Origin: Bacteroidota bacterium
Lineage (GTDB): Bacteria; Bacteroidota; Bacteroidia; Chitinophagales; Saprospiraceae
Assembly (NCBI GenBank): GCA_024642705.1
Contig: JAHEAQ010000019.1
Location: 1-64,000 of the forward strand
Length of the DNA: 64,000 nt
Direction of reading: 5' to 3'
A program made the translations under genes and the position numbers. Numbering within the stretch: the stretch's first letter is position 1; each line of letters starts with the position of its first letter. The notes beneath the pieces were generated by a model. The model had not been told where the DNA came from and ran no database searches. It worked only from the letters and a program-made list of their open reading frames with translations. Below are positions 1-8,812 of the stretch, in pieces.

Positions 1-171
1 TAAGTGTGAAAGAAATCTGCACGTTGAATAGATTTAATGCTTTATGCTTAGAAATGGTCAAAAGTACATATCTGAAATATGGAATCAATTAGAGAATCTA
101 AAAAACTAGTTTCAATTTTGCAATATCAAAATTTAACACATATCACAAGCCAAAATATTCAAAGAAAGAAG

Positions 172-762
172 TTAATCTTTGACTAAATACCCCAATTTTT
201 CTAATTCTTCCTTTGTCAATTTGAGCACATTTACATCCATCTGGATAGGCTCAAGAGGCGTATCTAAAGTATCCGTAGCAACATTCGCAATCGCATCTAA
301 CACTTCTAAGCCTTTAAATACTTGACCAAAAATCATATAATTATCATCCAATCGGGGAATTCCTTTTAGGTCATGAACAATATACAATTGGCAACCAGCA
401 GAAAGTTTTCCAGGATTGTCATCTCTTCCAGCTCCAACAGCTCCGTAAATATGTCTTATGCTATCCCGGAATTCTGGTTCCAACAAATATGGAGAATCGC
501 TAAATCCTTCAGGTGTATCTGGGCAACCACCTTGAATCACAAAACCTTTAATTACTCGATTAAATGTCAATGTATCCCAATAGTTTTCATTGGCCAACTT
601 TATAAAGCTCTCTCTATGAATTGGAGTTTCATCAAACAACCAAAATAACATTTCACCTTGAATCGTCTTTATTTGACCAATTTCATATTTTTTTTCTTCC
701 TGCTTAGTATTTGAACAAGAATAAGCAATGACCAAGGTTAATATTATAAATATTTGTTTCAT
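172..762 (-). CDS. Cyclophilin-type peptidyl-prolyl isomerase, lipoprotein
   Basis: Predicted cis-trans prolyl isomerase of the cyclophilin family, anchored in the periplasm as a lipoprotein; it would help extracytoplasmic proteins fold. The 196-residue product starts with a short hydrophobic signal and a lipobox ending AYSC (Cys16). The cyclophilin core follows: FNRVIKGFVIQGG near residues 70-80, a GAVGAGR stretch in place of the usual GxxSMA, and IFGQVFKGLEVLDAI near 145-160. These match bacterial cyclophilins of the Bacteroidota, which often replace the canonical active-site residues, so catalytic strength is uncertain. ATG start at 762, directly before the signal peptide. It is the last of several minus-strand genes and has no obvious functional partner. 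No terminator is visible in the 171 bp beyond it. Confidence 0.88.
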   Translation of the reverse strand: MKQIFIILTLVIAYSCSNTKQEEKKYEIGQIKTIQGEMLFWLFDETPIHRESFIKLANENYWDTLTFNRVIKGFVIQGGCPDTPEGFSDSPYLLEPEFRDSIRHIYGAVGAGRDDNPGKLSAGCQLYIVHDLKGIPRLDDNYMIFGQVFKGLEVLDAIANVATDTLDTPLEPIQMDVNVLKLTKEELEKLGYLVKD

Positions 763-821
763 AAAAATTTAATTTCGAAAAAACATGAATTGAAATAAAA
801 AAACCAAATTTTCAAATTATA

Positions 822-1190
822 TCAATCTTTGAATACAAAATATACTGCAAGCACAATAAAAATGAATGCTAAAAAATGGTTCAATTTGAAAGTCTCAGTT
901 TTAAAAACTATCAAGGTAAATATAACGAATACTACCAATGTAATTACTTCTTGAATTACTTTTAATTGAATCAAATTAAATGGACCACCATAATCTCTGA
1001 ATCCAATTCTATTTGCTGGAACCTGAAACATATATTCAAACAATGCAATTCCCCAACTGATAAGAACTATAGAAATTAGTCCCAATTTGCTAAACCATTT
1101 CCATTCACCAAATTTCAAATGACCATACCAAGCAAGAGTCATAAAAGTATTTGAAATAATTAGCAACAAAATTGTAAAGAATCCTTTCAT
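822..1190 (-). CDS. DMT-family membrane protein (DUF486)
   Basis: Small integral membrane protein of 122 residues with four hydrophobic segments. It matches the DUF486 / COG3169 family: TLAWYGHLKF near residues 18-27, an ALFEYMFQVPANRIGF stretch near 49-64, and the QLKVIQEVITLVVF segment near 75-88, all highly conserved in that family. The family is related to half-size drug/metabolite transporters, but I know of no established substrate. ATG start at 1190. It lies 53 bp from the SDR gene upstream and 59 bp from the cyclophilin gene, on the same strand. Family identity is sure; function is open. Confidence 0.88.
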   Translation of the reverse strand: MKGFFTILLLIISNTFMTLAWYGHLKFGEWKWFSKLGLISIVLISWGIALFEYMFQVPANRIGFRDYGGPFNLIQLKVIQEVITLVVFVIFTLIVFKTETFKLNHFLAFIFIVLAVYFVFKD

Positions 1191-1243
1191 AGAAGATAGA
1201 TAATTGTTAATTCAAAATGAAAAATGAATAAGCCTTTCCTTCC

Positions 1244-2788
1244 TCACCAATCAATCGGCATATAATCCTTCAAAAATTGCCCACACCAATGTTTACCTGT
1301 GTTGCTTCCGTCAATAAATGGATCACAAATTCTTGCTGCACCGTCTACAATATCTAATGGTGGCTGAAAATCATGTACTTCTTGTTTGAATTTTGAAAGC
1401 TGCACAGGATCCTCATCTGTAACCCAACCAGTATCAACGGCATTCATATATATACCATAATTAGCAAGATCGCTAGCAGCAGTATGTGTCATCATATTAA
1501 GTGCTGCCTTAGCCATGTTGGTATGAGGGTGCCTGTCCGTTTTCTTAAATCTATAAAATTTACCCTCCATCGCTGTCACATTCACAATATGTTTTTTGCC
1601 TGTATTGTCTTTTTTCATAAGATTCACCAACCTATTATTTAGCACAAATGGGGCGATTGAATTTACTAATTGCACTTCCAACATCTCAGCTGTATTTATA
1701 TCACCCATTTTGAGCCTCCAACTATTGGTACTTCGCAAATCAACCTGTTGTAAATCAGCATCTAATTTACCTGCAGGAAATAATTCTTCAGCATTTGTTG
1801 ATTCATCATAAGAATAAGGAATCTGGGAAAGCTGAGCAGATGCCCTAATACCAATACCAGGACCTTTCCCATGCCAAATAACTGGTAACGCTTTTTCATT
1901 AGTCAAATCTTCAGAAATTAAAGCGTTCAAATCTGCTTTGAATTGCTCATGTTTGCGCAGTAAATTCTGAACTGAAGAATCAAGGTCAGCTGGAGGCAAT
2001 AATTCATTTGCCATTAAATGATTATAAAATCCTGGTGGTCTTCTGACTGTTTGGGCTGCATTGTTTATAATTATATCCAATCGCTCATAATTACGTTCGA
2101 TGTAATTTGCGAATATATCAACACTAGGAATGTGTCTCAAATCCAAACCAAATATTTGAAGTTTATGTCCCCAATTTTTGTATCCAGGTTCTTTAGCAAA
2201 TCTGATTGCAGCATCTACAGGAAATCTGGTTGTAGCAATTACTTGTGCTCCTGATTCCAGCATCATCAATGTTGCTTGATATCCAATTTTTAATCTTGAA
2301 CCAGTGATCAATGCAACTTGACCATCCATATTTGTCCTTTGGAATCTTTTTTGGTAGTTGAATTCGGCACAATCAGTACACATGGCATCATAAAACATAT
2401 GAAGCTTGATGAATTCTGCTTTGCAGACGTAACAATTTCTGGAATTTTTTAATTCAATTTCTGGAATGGATGCATTTTCAGAATCAATTTCTAATGGAGC
2501 TGTAAAAATATTTGCCTCTCGTGCTGATCTAATACCTGTCAGTTTTCTTGCTTCACGATCCTCTTCACGAACTTCGACACGTTTATTATTTCGCCTTTTT
2601 TTAGAGCGTTTTTTTAATTCTTCTTTATCTGGTCTTGAAAGTTGCCCAGCAATTTTAAGCAATGTCCGCTTTCTGAGTTCTGGAATTTCTGATAATTGGT
2701 CTCCATTTTCAACCAAATGTGCTAATCCAGAAATTAAAGTTTCAATCTCTTCTAAGGAAAGTCTTTTGTTCTTATTATCTTCTGCCAA
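1244..2788 (-). CDS. SDR-fold protein with zinc-ribbon-like N-terminus and no catalytic Tyr
   Basis: A 514-residue protein with three parts. Residues 1-115 are charged and poorly conserved, with a very basic patch near 60-72. Residues 119-140 hold two CxxC pairs (Cys119/122 and Cys137/140), a likely zinc site. From residue 156 there is a short-chain dehydrogenase Rossmann domain: [11 protein letters not shown] near 159-169 (the TGxxxGIG nucleotide loop) and INNAA near 241-245. About 120 residues are inserted between NNAA and the C-terminal half. Where SDR enzymes have YxxxK, this protein has TNMAK (Thr423 to Lys427), so the tyrosine is replaced. The start is TTG at 2788; no in-frame ATG precedes residue 131. 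It probably binds NAD(P), but ordinary reductase chemistry is doubtful. Confidence 0.75.
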   Translation of the reverse strand: MAEDNKNKRLSLEEIETLISGLAHLVENGDQLSEIPELRKRTLLKIAGQLSRPDKEELKKRSKKRRNNKRVEVREEDREARKLTGIRSAREANIFTAPLEIDSENASIPEIELKNSRNCYVCKAEFIKLHMFYDAMCTDCAEFNYQKRFQRTNMDGQVALITGSRLKIGYQATLMMLESGAQVIATTRFPVDAAIRFAKEPGYKNWGHKLQIFGLDLRHIPSVDIFANYIERNYERLDIIINNAAQTVRRPPGFYNHLMANELLPPADLDSSVQNLLRKHEQFKADLNALISEDLTNEKALPVIWHGKGPGIGIRASAQLSQIPYSYDESTNAEELFPAGKLDADLQQVDLRSTNSWRLKMGDINTAEMLEVQLVNSIAPFVLNNRLVNLMKKDNTGKKHIVNVTAMEGKFYRFKKTDRHPHTNMAKAALNMMTHTAASDLANYGIYMNAVDTGWVTDEDPVQLSKFKQEVHDFQPPLDIVDGAARICDPFIDGSNTGKHWCGQFLKDYMPIDW

Positions 2789-2904
2789 AGTATTTGAATG
2801 CTTTATTTTGGCACAAATATCAATAATTTTAAGAGTAAATCATATTCTACTCCATTAATAAAAATGCGTATCTACCAAAATTTGCATATTTTGCTCTGAG
2901 GAAA

Positions 2905-2923
2905 AACAAAAATAATATTTGTT
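2905..2923 (-). terminator. Weak candidate terminator downstream of glpF
   Basis: Six-base-pair stem AACAAA/TTTGTT around a short A/T loop, followed on the minus strand by a run of T interrupted by G. It lies just past the glpF stop. The stem is A/T-rich and therefore weak; a transcript could also read into the SDR gene. Confidence 0.2.
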
Positions 2924-2926
2924 ATT

Positions 2927-3664
2927 CTAGCTCAAACTTAAGAACAGTCCAGCAGCAATAACTGCTCCGATAAAAGGTCCAACTATTGGAACCCATGAAT
3001 AGCCCCAATGGCTATCTCTTTTATCGCCAAGTGGAAGGACGGTATGCATAATTCTTGGTACAAAATCTCTGACTGGATTGATGGCATAACCAGTAGGCCC
3101 GCCAAGTGAAAGACCAATAGCTATAACAACAAAGGCAACTGGTAATGCACCAAGTGAGCCTAATCCAATAACTGCACCGTTAAGTCCATCCGCATTAAAA
3201 GATGGCCCAGCTATGTACAACACAGCAAAAATCAACACAAAAGTACCAATTGCTTCTGTTATCACATTAATTACTGGATTCGAAATGGCTGGTGAAGTGC
3301 TGAATGTACTTAGCTTAGCATCCGTATTTGCCGTTATTTTGTAATGGTCAAGATGCAAAAGCCAATTCAAGATTGAGCCCAAAGCAGCTCCAATACATTG
3401 ACCTGCGACATAAGTGATTACTGACGACCACGCAAATTTTCCAGCCACTGCCAAACCAACCGTGACAGCTGGATTCAAATGCGCTCCACTATATGGCCCA
3501 GCAACCAAAACACCAACATAAACAGCTAAACCCCAACCGAAAGCTATGACTATCAAGCCACTATTATTTCCTTTTGTTTTGTCTAATAAAACATTTGCCA
3601 CAACTCCATTTCCAAGAAGAATGAGAATCATGGTTCCAATAATTTCTGCAATAAATGGTGACAT
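2927..3664 (-). CDS. glpF: Glycerol uptake facilitator (aquaglyceroporin, MIP family)
   Basis: Inner-membrane channel for passive glycerol entry. The 245-residue protein has the six-helix MIP pattern with two half-helix motifs: SGAHLNPAVTVG (NPA at 64-66) and GYAINPVRDF (NPV at 196-198). The second motif is NPV rather than NPA, but the selectivity-filter Arg199 and Asp200 of the glycerol branch remain. ATG start at 3664. It lies 106 bp downstream of glpK on the same strand, so imported glycerol would be trapped as glycerol 3-phosphate. No glpD or glpR is present in the window. Confidence 0.93.
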   Translation of the reverse strand: MSPFIAEIIGTMILILLGNGVVANVLLDKTKGNNSGLIVIAFGWGLAVYVGVLVAGPYSGAHLNPAVTVGLAVAGKFAWSSVITYVAGQCIGAALGSILNWLLHLDHYKITANTDAKLSTFSTSPAISNPVINVITEAIGTFVLIFAVLYIAGPSFNADGLNGAVIGLGSLGALPVAFVVIAIGLSLGGPTGYAINPVRDFVPRIMHTVLPLGDKRDSHWGYSWVPIVGPFIGAVIAAGLFLSLS

Positions 3665-3770
3665 ATTTGTTGGTTTAATTTTACTTGATAATCGTTAATT
3701 ATTCAAATGGTAATAAAAAAGTGAAATTTTTATTATGCTTTTATCCTTTAAGAGATTGAAATTAAATTAT

Positions 3771-5267
3771 TTATGCTTCAATCCAACCTTTGGATCGTTC
3801 CACTGCTCTTTTCCATTGGCGGATCATTTCATTTTTTTTCTCCTGTTCCATTTCAGGTTTGAATATTCGATCTACCTTCCACTGTTTTTGGATTTCTTCT
3901 AGACTACCCCAGAAACCTACCGCTAATCCAGCTAAATAAGCAGCTCCCAAAGCTGTAGTTTCCAATACTTGAGGTCTGACAACATTGCAGGTTAATAAAT
4001 CTGCTTGACCTTGCAGTAACAAACTATTGGCAACCGCACCGCCATCTACTTTTAAAGTTTCTAATTTTGTGCCCGTGTCAGCTTCCATAGCACTAACTAC
4101 ATCAGCAACTTGAAATGCTATACTTTCGAGCGCTGCCCTCACAAAATGTTCTTTTGTTGTTCCCCTTGTAATTCCTACAATTGTTCCTCTTGCATATTGG
4201 TCCCAATAAGGTGCACCCAATCCAGTCAATGCGGGTACAAAATAAACACCACCATTATCTTCGACTGACGCAGCCATTTCTTCGCTATTTTCTGCCGAAT
4301 CCAAAAGCTGCAGGCCATCTCTTAACCATTGAATGACTGCTCCAGCAACAAAAACTGAACCTTCTAATGCATAATTCACCTCACCATTCACTTTCCACGC
4401 TATTGTAGATAAAAGATTATTTTTTGACCTAATCAATTTTGTGCCAGTATTAAGTACTAAGAAACAACCCGTTCCATAGGTGTTTTTAGCCATACCAGGC
4501 TCAATACACATTTGACCAAACAATGCAGCTTGTTGATCTCCAGCCATGCCAGAAATAGGAATAGGGATTCCAAGCAATTCTGAAGAAGTAGATCCATACA
4601 CTTCACTACTTTCTTTTACTTCTGCTAACATTGATTTAGGCACGTCCAACATTTTTAATAATTGTTCATCCCAGCTCAATGTCTTAATATTGAATAACAT
4701 AGTTCTGCTTGCATTGGTAACGTCCGTAACATGTACCTTTCCTCCTGTTAATTTCCAAACCAACCAAGAATCAATAGTGCCAAATAACAATTCGCCATTT
4801 TCGGCTCTTTCACGAACTCCTGGCACATTGTCCAATATCCAATTGATTTTTGTACCAGAAAAATAGGCATCTAGCACTAAGCCAGTTTTTTCTTGGACCT
4901 CTTCACCGTGACCCTTTGATTTCATCTTATCACAAAATTGGGCAGTTCTTCTGTCTTGCCAAACAATAGCATGATAAACTGGCTTCCCTGTTTTTTTATC
5001 CCAGACTACTGTAGTTTCTCTTTGATTGGTTATGCCAATTGCTGCTATCTCGTTTACATCAATATTCTTTAATTGTAGAAGATCTTTCAACACTTTTTCT
5101 TGTGAAGCCCAAATTTCATCTGCATCATGTTCGACCCAACCTGGTTTTGGAAAAAATTGAGTGAATTCCTGCTGTGCAACTCCTTGAATTACACCGTCTT
5201 TATCAAATAATATCGCTCTAGATGATGTTGTTCCCTGGTCTAATGCAATGATATACTTCTTCGACAT
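3771..5267 (-). CDS. glpK: Glycerol kinase
   Basis: FGGY-family kinase that phosphorylates glycerol with ATP to sn-glycerol 3-phosphate in the cytoplasm. The 498 residues match the family length. The N-terminal phosphate loop reads [15 protein letters not shown] (residues 8-22). Further family segments are [10 protein letters not shown] near 45, [10 protein letters not shown] near 83, the [10 protein letters not shown] nucleotide motif near 243 and TYGTGCF near 264. ATG start at 5267. It is the first gene of a glpK-glpF transcription unit; the roughly 300-bp gap before it faces a divergent rhodanese gene. I did not find a clear TAnnTTTG box on its own strand. Confidence 0.97.
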   Translation of the reverse strand: MSKKYIIALDQGTTSSRAILFDKDGVIQGVAQQEFTQFFPKPGWVEHDADEIWASQEKVLKDLLQLKNIDVNEIAAIGITNQRETTVVWDKKTGKPVYHAIVWQDRRTAQFCDKMKSKGHGEEVQEKTGLVLDAYFSGTKINWILDNVPGVRERAENGELLFGTIDSWLVWKLTGGKVHVTDVTNASRTMLFNIKTLSWDEQLLKMLDVPKSMLAEVKESSEVYGSTSSELLGIPIPISGMAGDQQAALFGQMCIEPGMAKNTYGTGCFLVLNTGTKLIRSKNNLLSTIAWKVNGEVNYALEGSVFVAGAVIQWLRDGLQLLDSAENSEEMAASVEDNGGVYFVPALTGLGAPYWDQYARGTIVGITRGTTKEHFVRAALESIAFQVADVVSAMEADTGTKLETLKVDGGAVANSLLLQGQADLLTCNVVRPQVLETTALGAAYLAGLAVGFWGSLEEIQKQWKVDRIFKPEMEQEKKNEMIRQWKRAVERSKGWIEA

Positions 5268-5564
5268 ATTATATTTTACTGTTTACAAAACCATTAAGGT
5301 AATTCAAATGAAATAAATTTATATTATTATCTACAATTTTTTTCATATTATTCTACTAGTTAAATTCGTTTGTGATTTAATGAAGTTGCCTATGAAAAAA
5401 TGATTTCATGATTATTGCACTAATTTAGAATTAAGGTAAAACAAACCGCATTTTATTATTAACCATAGTTTTCCATAATAGAAATAGGTTTGTTCTATTT
5501 CCTCGTGCTATATTTGCACCACTTAATTATTAACTTGATTCATTACTTTGATAAACAATTATAA
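5268..5564. other. Divergent intergenic region between glpK and rhodanese gene
   Basis: 297 bp of A/T-rich sequence between divergent genes; no reading frame worth calling. It should contain both promoters. The only box I can point to is the plus-strand element at 5489-5516. Confidence 0.6.
5489..5516 (+). promoter_or_regulatory. Bacteroidota-type promoter for rhodanese gene
   Basis: TTTG at 5489-5492, a 16-bp spacer, then TATATTTG at 5509-5516, a full match to the TAnnTTTG -7 box. The spacer is shorter than the usual 19 or so, so the upstream box may be fortuitous. The gene begins 48 bp downstream. Confidence 0.38.
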
Positions 5565-6011
5565 ATGCATAGTAAAATATATTATATCTTAATTTTTACA
5601 ATCTTGATTTCTTCTTGCAATCAAACAAAATCGCCGCAAGAAAAAACAGATTCTATGTTTCCAAACGAAAAAGTCCCCACATTAGAAAAAGCGACTGTAG
5701 CAAGTTATCAAAATATATCCGTGGCTGAATTCAAAAAAGGAATTGCTAATTCAACAGATGGAGTAATAATGGATGTAAGAACTCCTGAGGAAATTGCAAA
5801 TGGTAAAATACAAGGTGCAATTGAAATAGATTTTTATGACCATGATATTTTAGCAAAATTAGAAGCATTAGATAAAAATAAGGCTTATTTCCTTTATTGT
5901 GAAATGGGAGGAAGAAGTGAAAAGATAGCGCATTTAATGGCTAAAAATGGTTTTACAAAAGTCCATAACTTAATTGGAGGTTACAACGCTTGGTCAAAAA
6001 ATAATAATTAA
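5565..6011 (+). CDS. Rhodanese-domain lipoprotein
   Basis: 148-residue lipoprotein (signal with lipobox ISSC, Cys18) followed by one rhodanese domain. Residues 68-73 (IMDVRT) and the active-site loop starting at Cys112 (CEMGGRS) are the family hallmarks, and the C-terminal NLIGGYNAW segment is typical. The catalytic cysteine is present, so sulfur transfer or a related persulfide reaction in the periplasm is plausible; the true substrate is unknown. ATG start at 5565. It stands alone with a promoter-like element upstream. A 10-bp-arm A/T palindrome at 6003-6023 overlaps the stop codon. Confidence 0.88.
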   Translation: MHSKIYYILIFTILISSCNQTKSPQEKTDSMFPNEKVPTLEKATVASYQNISVAEFKKGIANSTDGVIMDVRTPEEIANGKIQGAIEIDFYDHDILAKLEALDKNKAYFLYCEMGGRSEKIAHLMAKNGFTKVHNLIGGYNAWSKNNN

Positions 6012-6387
6012 AGTTTAATTATTTGAAATTGTAACCTGGTAATCCAATTTTAATTTTATTGGTTATTAATGACAAAAAATATTTCAAAGTTAAAAAAATG
6101 TAAAATTTAACATATTAGTAGAAATATTCATTTCAAACCCAATAACTTGACTTTTGGTCAATATCATATTTTTCAATTATTATTGTGGTAGATTGAAAAT
6201 CAATCCTTAGTAAAATGAAAATTAAGTCATATGTCCAAATGCCCACCTCTGCTTGCTTTAACAATAATTTTAATATGACAAATTTATTGGGTTCAGAAAA
6301 AATAATGAACAAAAATGATTTGAATTAATGTGAGCTTTATAAGAATAAATTATTTACTTTCGTCTTTGTAAATACCAACTTAATCAC
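6012..6387. other. 376-bp intergenic region with a long-range inverted repeat
   Basis: No convincing reading frame. It holds a perfect 10-bp inverted repeat, AACCCAATAA at 6036-6045 and TTATTGGGTT at 6284-6293, separated by 238 bp, which could close a long stem in RNA. Otherwise plain A/T-rich sequence. Confidence 0.5.
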
Positions 6388-6783
6388 ATGAGAGTCCAAA
6401 TTGCAAAAAATGAGCTAATTATTGAGCTCGATGAAAAGGATCTTAATACTATCTCCCGTAAGTATAATCTCCAATATAAATTTAAATTTTCAATTCTTGA
6501 TGATGAAGCATTGCTAATTAGCCTCAGAATGGAGGGTAGCGATAATTTGTGCACGATGTATGAAGACAATGAATTGATTATTTTCTTACCTTTTACTGAA
6601 TTCGAAAAATGGTTGAATTCTGAAAGTTCTTCTTACCATGTTGAAAAAGGCAAAAATGCAAGTAACAACATGAGTATTACTCTCAAAAAAGAAATATCAA
6701 TTCCAAAAATTAAAACTTTTGGGGTTCCAGGTCAATATAAAATTTCAAATTCACTTACTGAAGCTAAGTTTAACTATAATTAG
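6388..6783 (+). CDS. Small hypothetical protein, possibly DUF7009-like
   Basis: 131-residue soluble protein with no signal peptide or membrane segment. The layout (MRVQI.KN..I.EL at the start, then alternating beta strands, a short acidic stretch and ELIIFLPFTEFEKW near residues 63-76) resembles small proteins filed as DUF7009 in Bacteroidota, but I cannot confirm this without a profile search. The C-terminal third is basic and looks disordered. ATG start at 6388. Its TAG stop lies in the same frame as, and six bases before, the TTG start of the EamA transporter gene, so the two are probably cotranscribed. Confidence 0.6.
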   Translation: MRVQIAKNELIIELDEKDLNTISRKYNLQYKFKFSILDDEALLISLRMEGSDNLCTMYEDNELIIFLPFTEFEKWLNSESSSYHVEKGKNASNNMSITLKKEISIPKIKTFGVPGQYKISNSLTEAKFNYN

Positions 6784-6789
6784 TCAGTC

Positions 6790-7725
6790 TTGATTTTAAG
6801 TTTGAATAAATCAAACTATAGCAAGGCAATTTTGCTAGGTATAATTGGCGTCATACTTTTTTCTTTAAAAGCAGTTCTTGCTAAAATTATATATACGCAT
6901 GATATAGATACGATTTCCGTATTGCTTATGAGAATGGTATTTTCTTTTCCATTTTACATTGCAGTATTGGTTTTTGAAAAAAGAAAAAAAGCAATTGAAA
7001 TTCCAAAAGACCGAAAGACCATTCTTCAATTGATTTTATTCAGTTTATTAGGGTATTATTTAGCAAGTTTATTCGATTTTTTAGGTTTGCAATACATTAA
7101 GGCTGGCTTAGAAAGGATTATTTTATTTTCGTATCCTACTATTATCATTTTGATATCTTGGTTATGGTTAAAGAAAAAACCTTCTAGCTATCAAATCCTT
7201 GCAATTTTTATAACTTATATCGGTATTTATATTTGTTTTCATGAAGAGATGAATCTAAATATTTCTTCAAATGAAGATTTAATAAAAGGGGTAGTTTTCA
7301 TTTTTTTATGCGCAATTTGTTATGCAGCTTACCTTGTTGGTTCCGAATTTTTAATCCCTAAATATGGAACTAAAATTTTCACTAGTTATGTAATGGTTTT
7401 TGCGTGTGCGGCAATAATAATTCATTTTGCAATTACGAATAGCAATAATCTGTTCCAATATGATTTTGAAGTGTATGCACTTTGTTTTTTACTCGCAATT
7501 TTTTGCACAGTGATTCCTTCTTATTTAGTCTCCGAAAGCATTCGAGAAATTGGAGCCAACAATTTTGGAATCATTGCAAGTATAGGTCCAATAGCGACAA
7601 TTGTTTTTGGATTTATATTGATTGGAGAGAAAATGACTTGGATTCAACTTTTTGGAGCTAGTATTGTAATTGGTGGCATCTTGATCATCACCAGAGCCAA
7701 CAGAAATAAAAAATTAGTTACCTAA
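6790..7725 (+). CDS. EamA/DMT-family transporter
   Basis: Ten-transmembrane-segment protein of up to 311 residues made of two EamA repeats, as in drug/metabolite exporters of the RhaT/YdcZ superfamily. The second half ends in the typical GASIVIGGILIITR helix. The substrate cannot be read from sequence. No ATG is available near the 5' end: the frame opens with TTG at 6790 and has a second TTG at 6802, which would give a cleaner N-terminus (MNKSNYSK). The frame is continuous with the upstream 131-residue gene apart from its TAG stop. A 102-bp gap separates it from fdhD. Confidence 0.82.
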   Translation: MILSLNKSNYSKAILLGIIGVILFSLKAVLAKIIYTHDIDTISVLLMRMVFSFPFYIAVLVFEKRKKAIEIPKDRKTILQLILFSLLGYYLASLFDFLGLQYIKAGLERIILFSYPTIIILISWLWLKKKPSSYQILAIFITYIGIYICFHEEMNLNISSNEDLIKGVVFIFLCAICYAAYLVGSEFLIPKYGTKIFTSYVMVFACAAIIIHFAITNSNNLFQYDFEVYALCFLLAIFCTVIPSYLVSESIREIGANNFGIIASIGPIATIVFGFILIGEKMTWIQLFGASIVIGGILIITRANRNKKLVT

Positions 7726-7827
7726 ATTCTTTTAGAACTTCTTAAAAATTTCTGCAGATATAATTTTACCAGATTTTGAATACCTACAATTAATAGCTAA
7801 TTTGACACTGAAAAAAACTAAATAATT

Positions 7828-8655
7828 TTGAAACCTGTAATCACATATGAAATTCAGAAATTAAAAGTTGACCATCCTATAGTTTCCATATTTGATGAAG
7901 TGATTGCAGAAGAACCTTTAGAAATAAATATTCAGAATACGTTAGGAAATACAAAATCTGAAACTTTTTTAGTGACCATGCGTACTCCTGGTGAAGATTA
8001 CGAATTATGCTTGGGGATTTTGTTTTCGCATGGGATTATACATCACAAAAAAGATGTCCTTTTTTTTAAATATTTAATTGCGGATGCTCATAAAACTCAA
8101 GTTTTAATCGGTCTAAACACTAAAGAAAAAATTTCTAAAAAGACTAGTTATACAAATTCTAGTTGCGGAATTTGTAATTCAGAAACTTGGGAAGATATTT
8201 TGCACCATTCTAATTATCCAATTTTAGATAGCACTTTTAGAATTCCAGCAGATTTGATCACTCAATGCTTTCATGCAATCACAAATGAGGATGACCACTT
8301 CCATAAAACTGGTGGAAACCATAAAATCTGCTTGATTAATGAAAAGGGCGAAATGAAATTAAGCGCTGAAGATGTAGGGCGCCATAATGCTTTTGATAAA
8401 ATTCTAGGACTTGCAATTATTTCAGAAATGATGCCTCTTTCTAATACCATTGCTGTATTAAGTGGAAGATGTAGTTTCGAAATGTGCCAAAAAGCCTGGC
8501 TTGCAGGAATTCCAATCATTGCTAGCCTTGGTGCTCCAACTTCAAAAGCAATTGAAATGGCTGAAGATGCAGGTATCACTTTAATCGGATTCTTAAAAGC
8601 TGATGGCTTTAATATTTACTCCCACCCTTTCAGAATTGAAAATAATAATTCATAG
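7828..8655 (+). CDS. fdhD: FdhD sulfurtransferase for formate dehydrogenase
   Basis: FdhD moves sulfur from a cysteine desulfurase to the molybdenum cofactor of formate dehydrogenase-type oxidoreductases. The 275-residue frame carries the conserved SSCGIC motif with Cys113 and Cys116, the AEDVGRHNAFDKILG segment near 188-202 and the SGRCSFEMCQKAW stretch typical of the family. The first codon is TTG at 7828, but those bases are also the end of a TAATTTTG string matching a -7 promoter box (7823-7830), so the true start may be GTG at 7900 (251 residues), which still retains the core. No formate dehydrogenase or molybdopterin gene lies in this window. Confidence 0.92.
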   Translation: MKPVITYEIQKLKVDHPIVSIFDEVIAEEPLEINIQNTLGNTKSETFLVTMRTPGEDYELCLGILFSHGIIHHKKDVLFFKYLIADAHKTQVLIGLNTKEKISKKTSYTNSSCGICNSETWEDILHHSNYPILDSTFRIPADLITQCFHAITNEDDHFHKTGGNHKICLINEKGEMKLSAEDVGRHNAFDKILGLAIISEMMPLSNTIAVLSGRCSFEMCQKAWLAGIPIIASLGAPTSKAIEMAEDAGITLIGFLKADGFNIYSHPFRIENNNS

Positions 8656-8717
8656 TTAGTTCTTCTGCATTGTAAACTTTAACCTTCATTTTAATGTGTA
8701 TCATAAAATGTAAGCAT

Positions 8718-8752
8718 AAAAAAAGAGCGGCAAACCGTAGTTTCCGCTCTTT
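8718..8752 (-). terminator. Intrinsic terminator of dnaK
   Basis: Nine-base-pair perfect stem, AAAGAGCGG at 8722-8730 and CCGCTCTTT at 8744-8752, with an inner AAAC/GTTT pairing. On the minus strand it is followed by seven T residues, a textbook intrinsic terminator for dnaK. On the plus strand the tail is TTTGTATTTA, so it may also stop fdhD transcripts. Confidence 0.85.
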
Positions 8753-8812
8753 GTATTTATATGGACTTTACGCTGGAATAATTTTTAATATTCCAGACCT
8801 AAGATAAAAAAC

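Noticed and set aside
2466-2858. 130-codon plus-strand frame opposite the SDR gene
   Set aside because: Serine/leucine-rich antisense frame fully inside a gene with clear homology; no family match.
6003-6023. A/T palindrome over the rhodanese stop codon as a terminator
   Set aside because: Arms contain only A and T and meet at a single central base; no T tract follows. Too weak to call.
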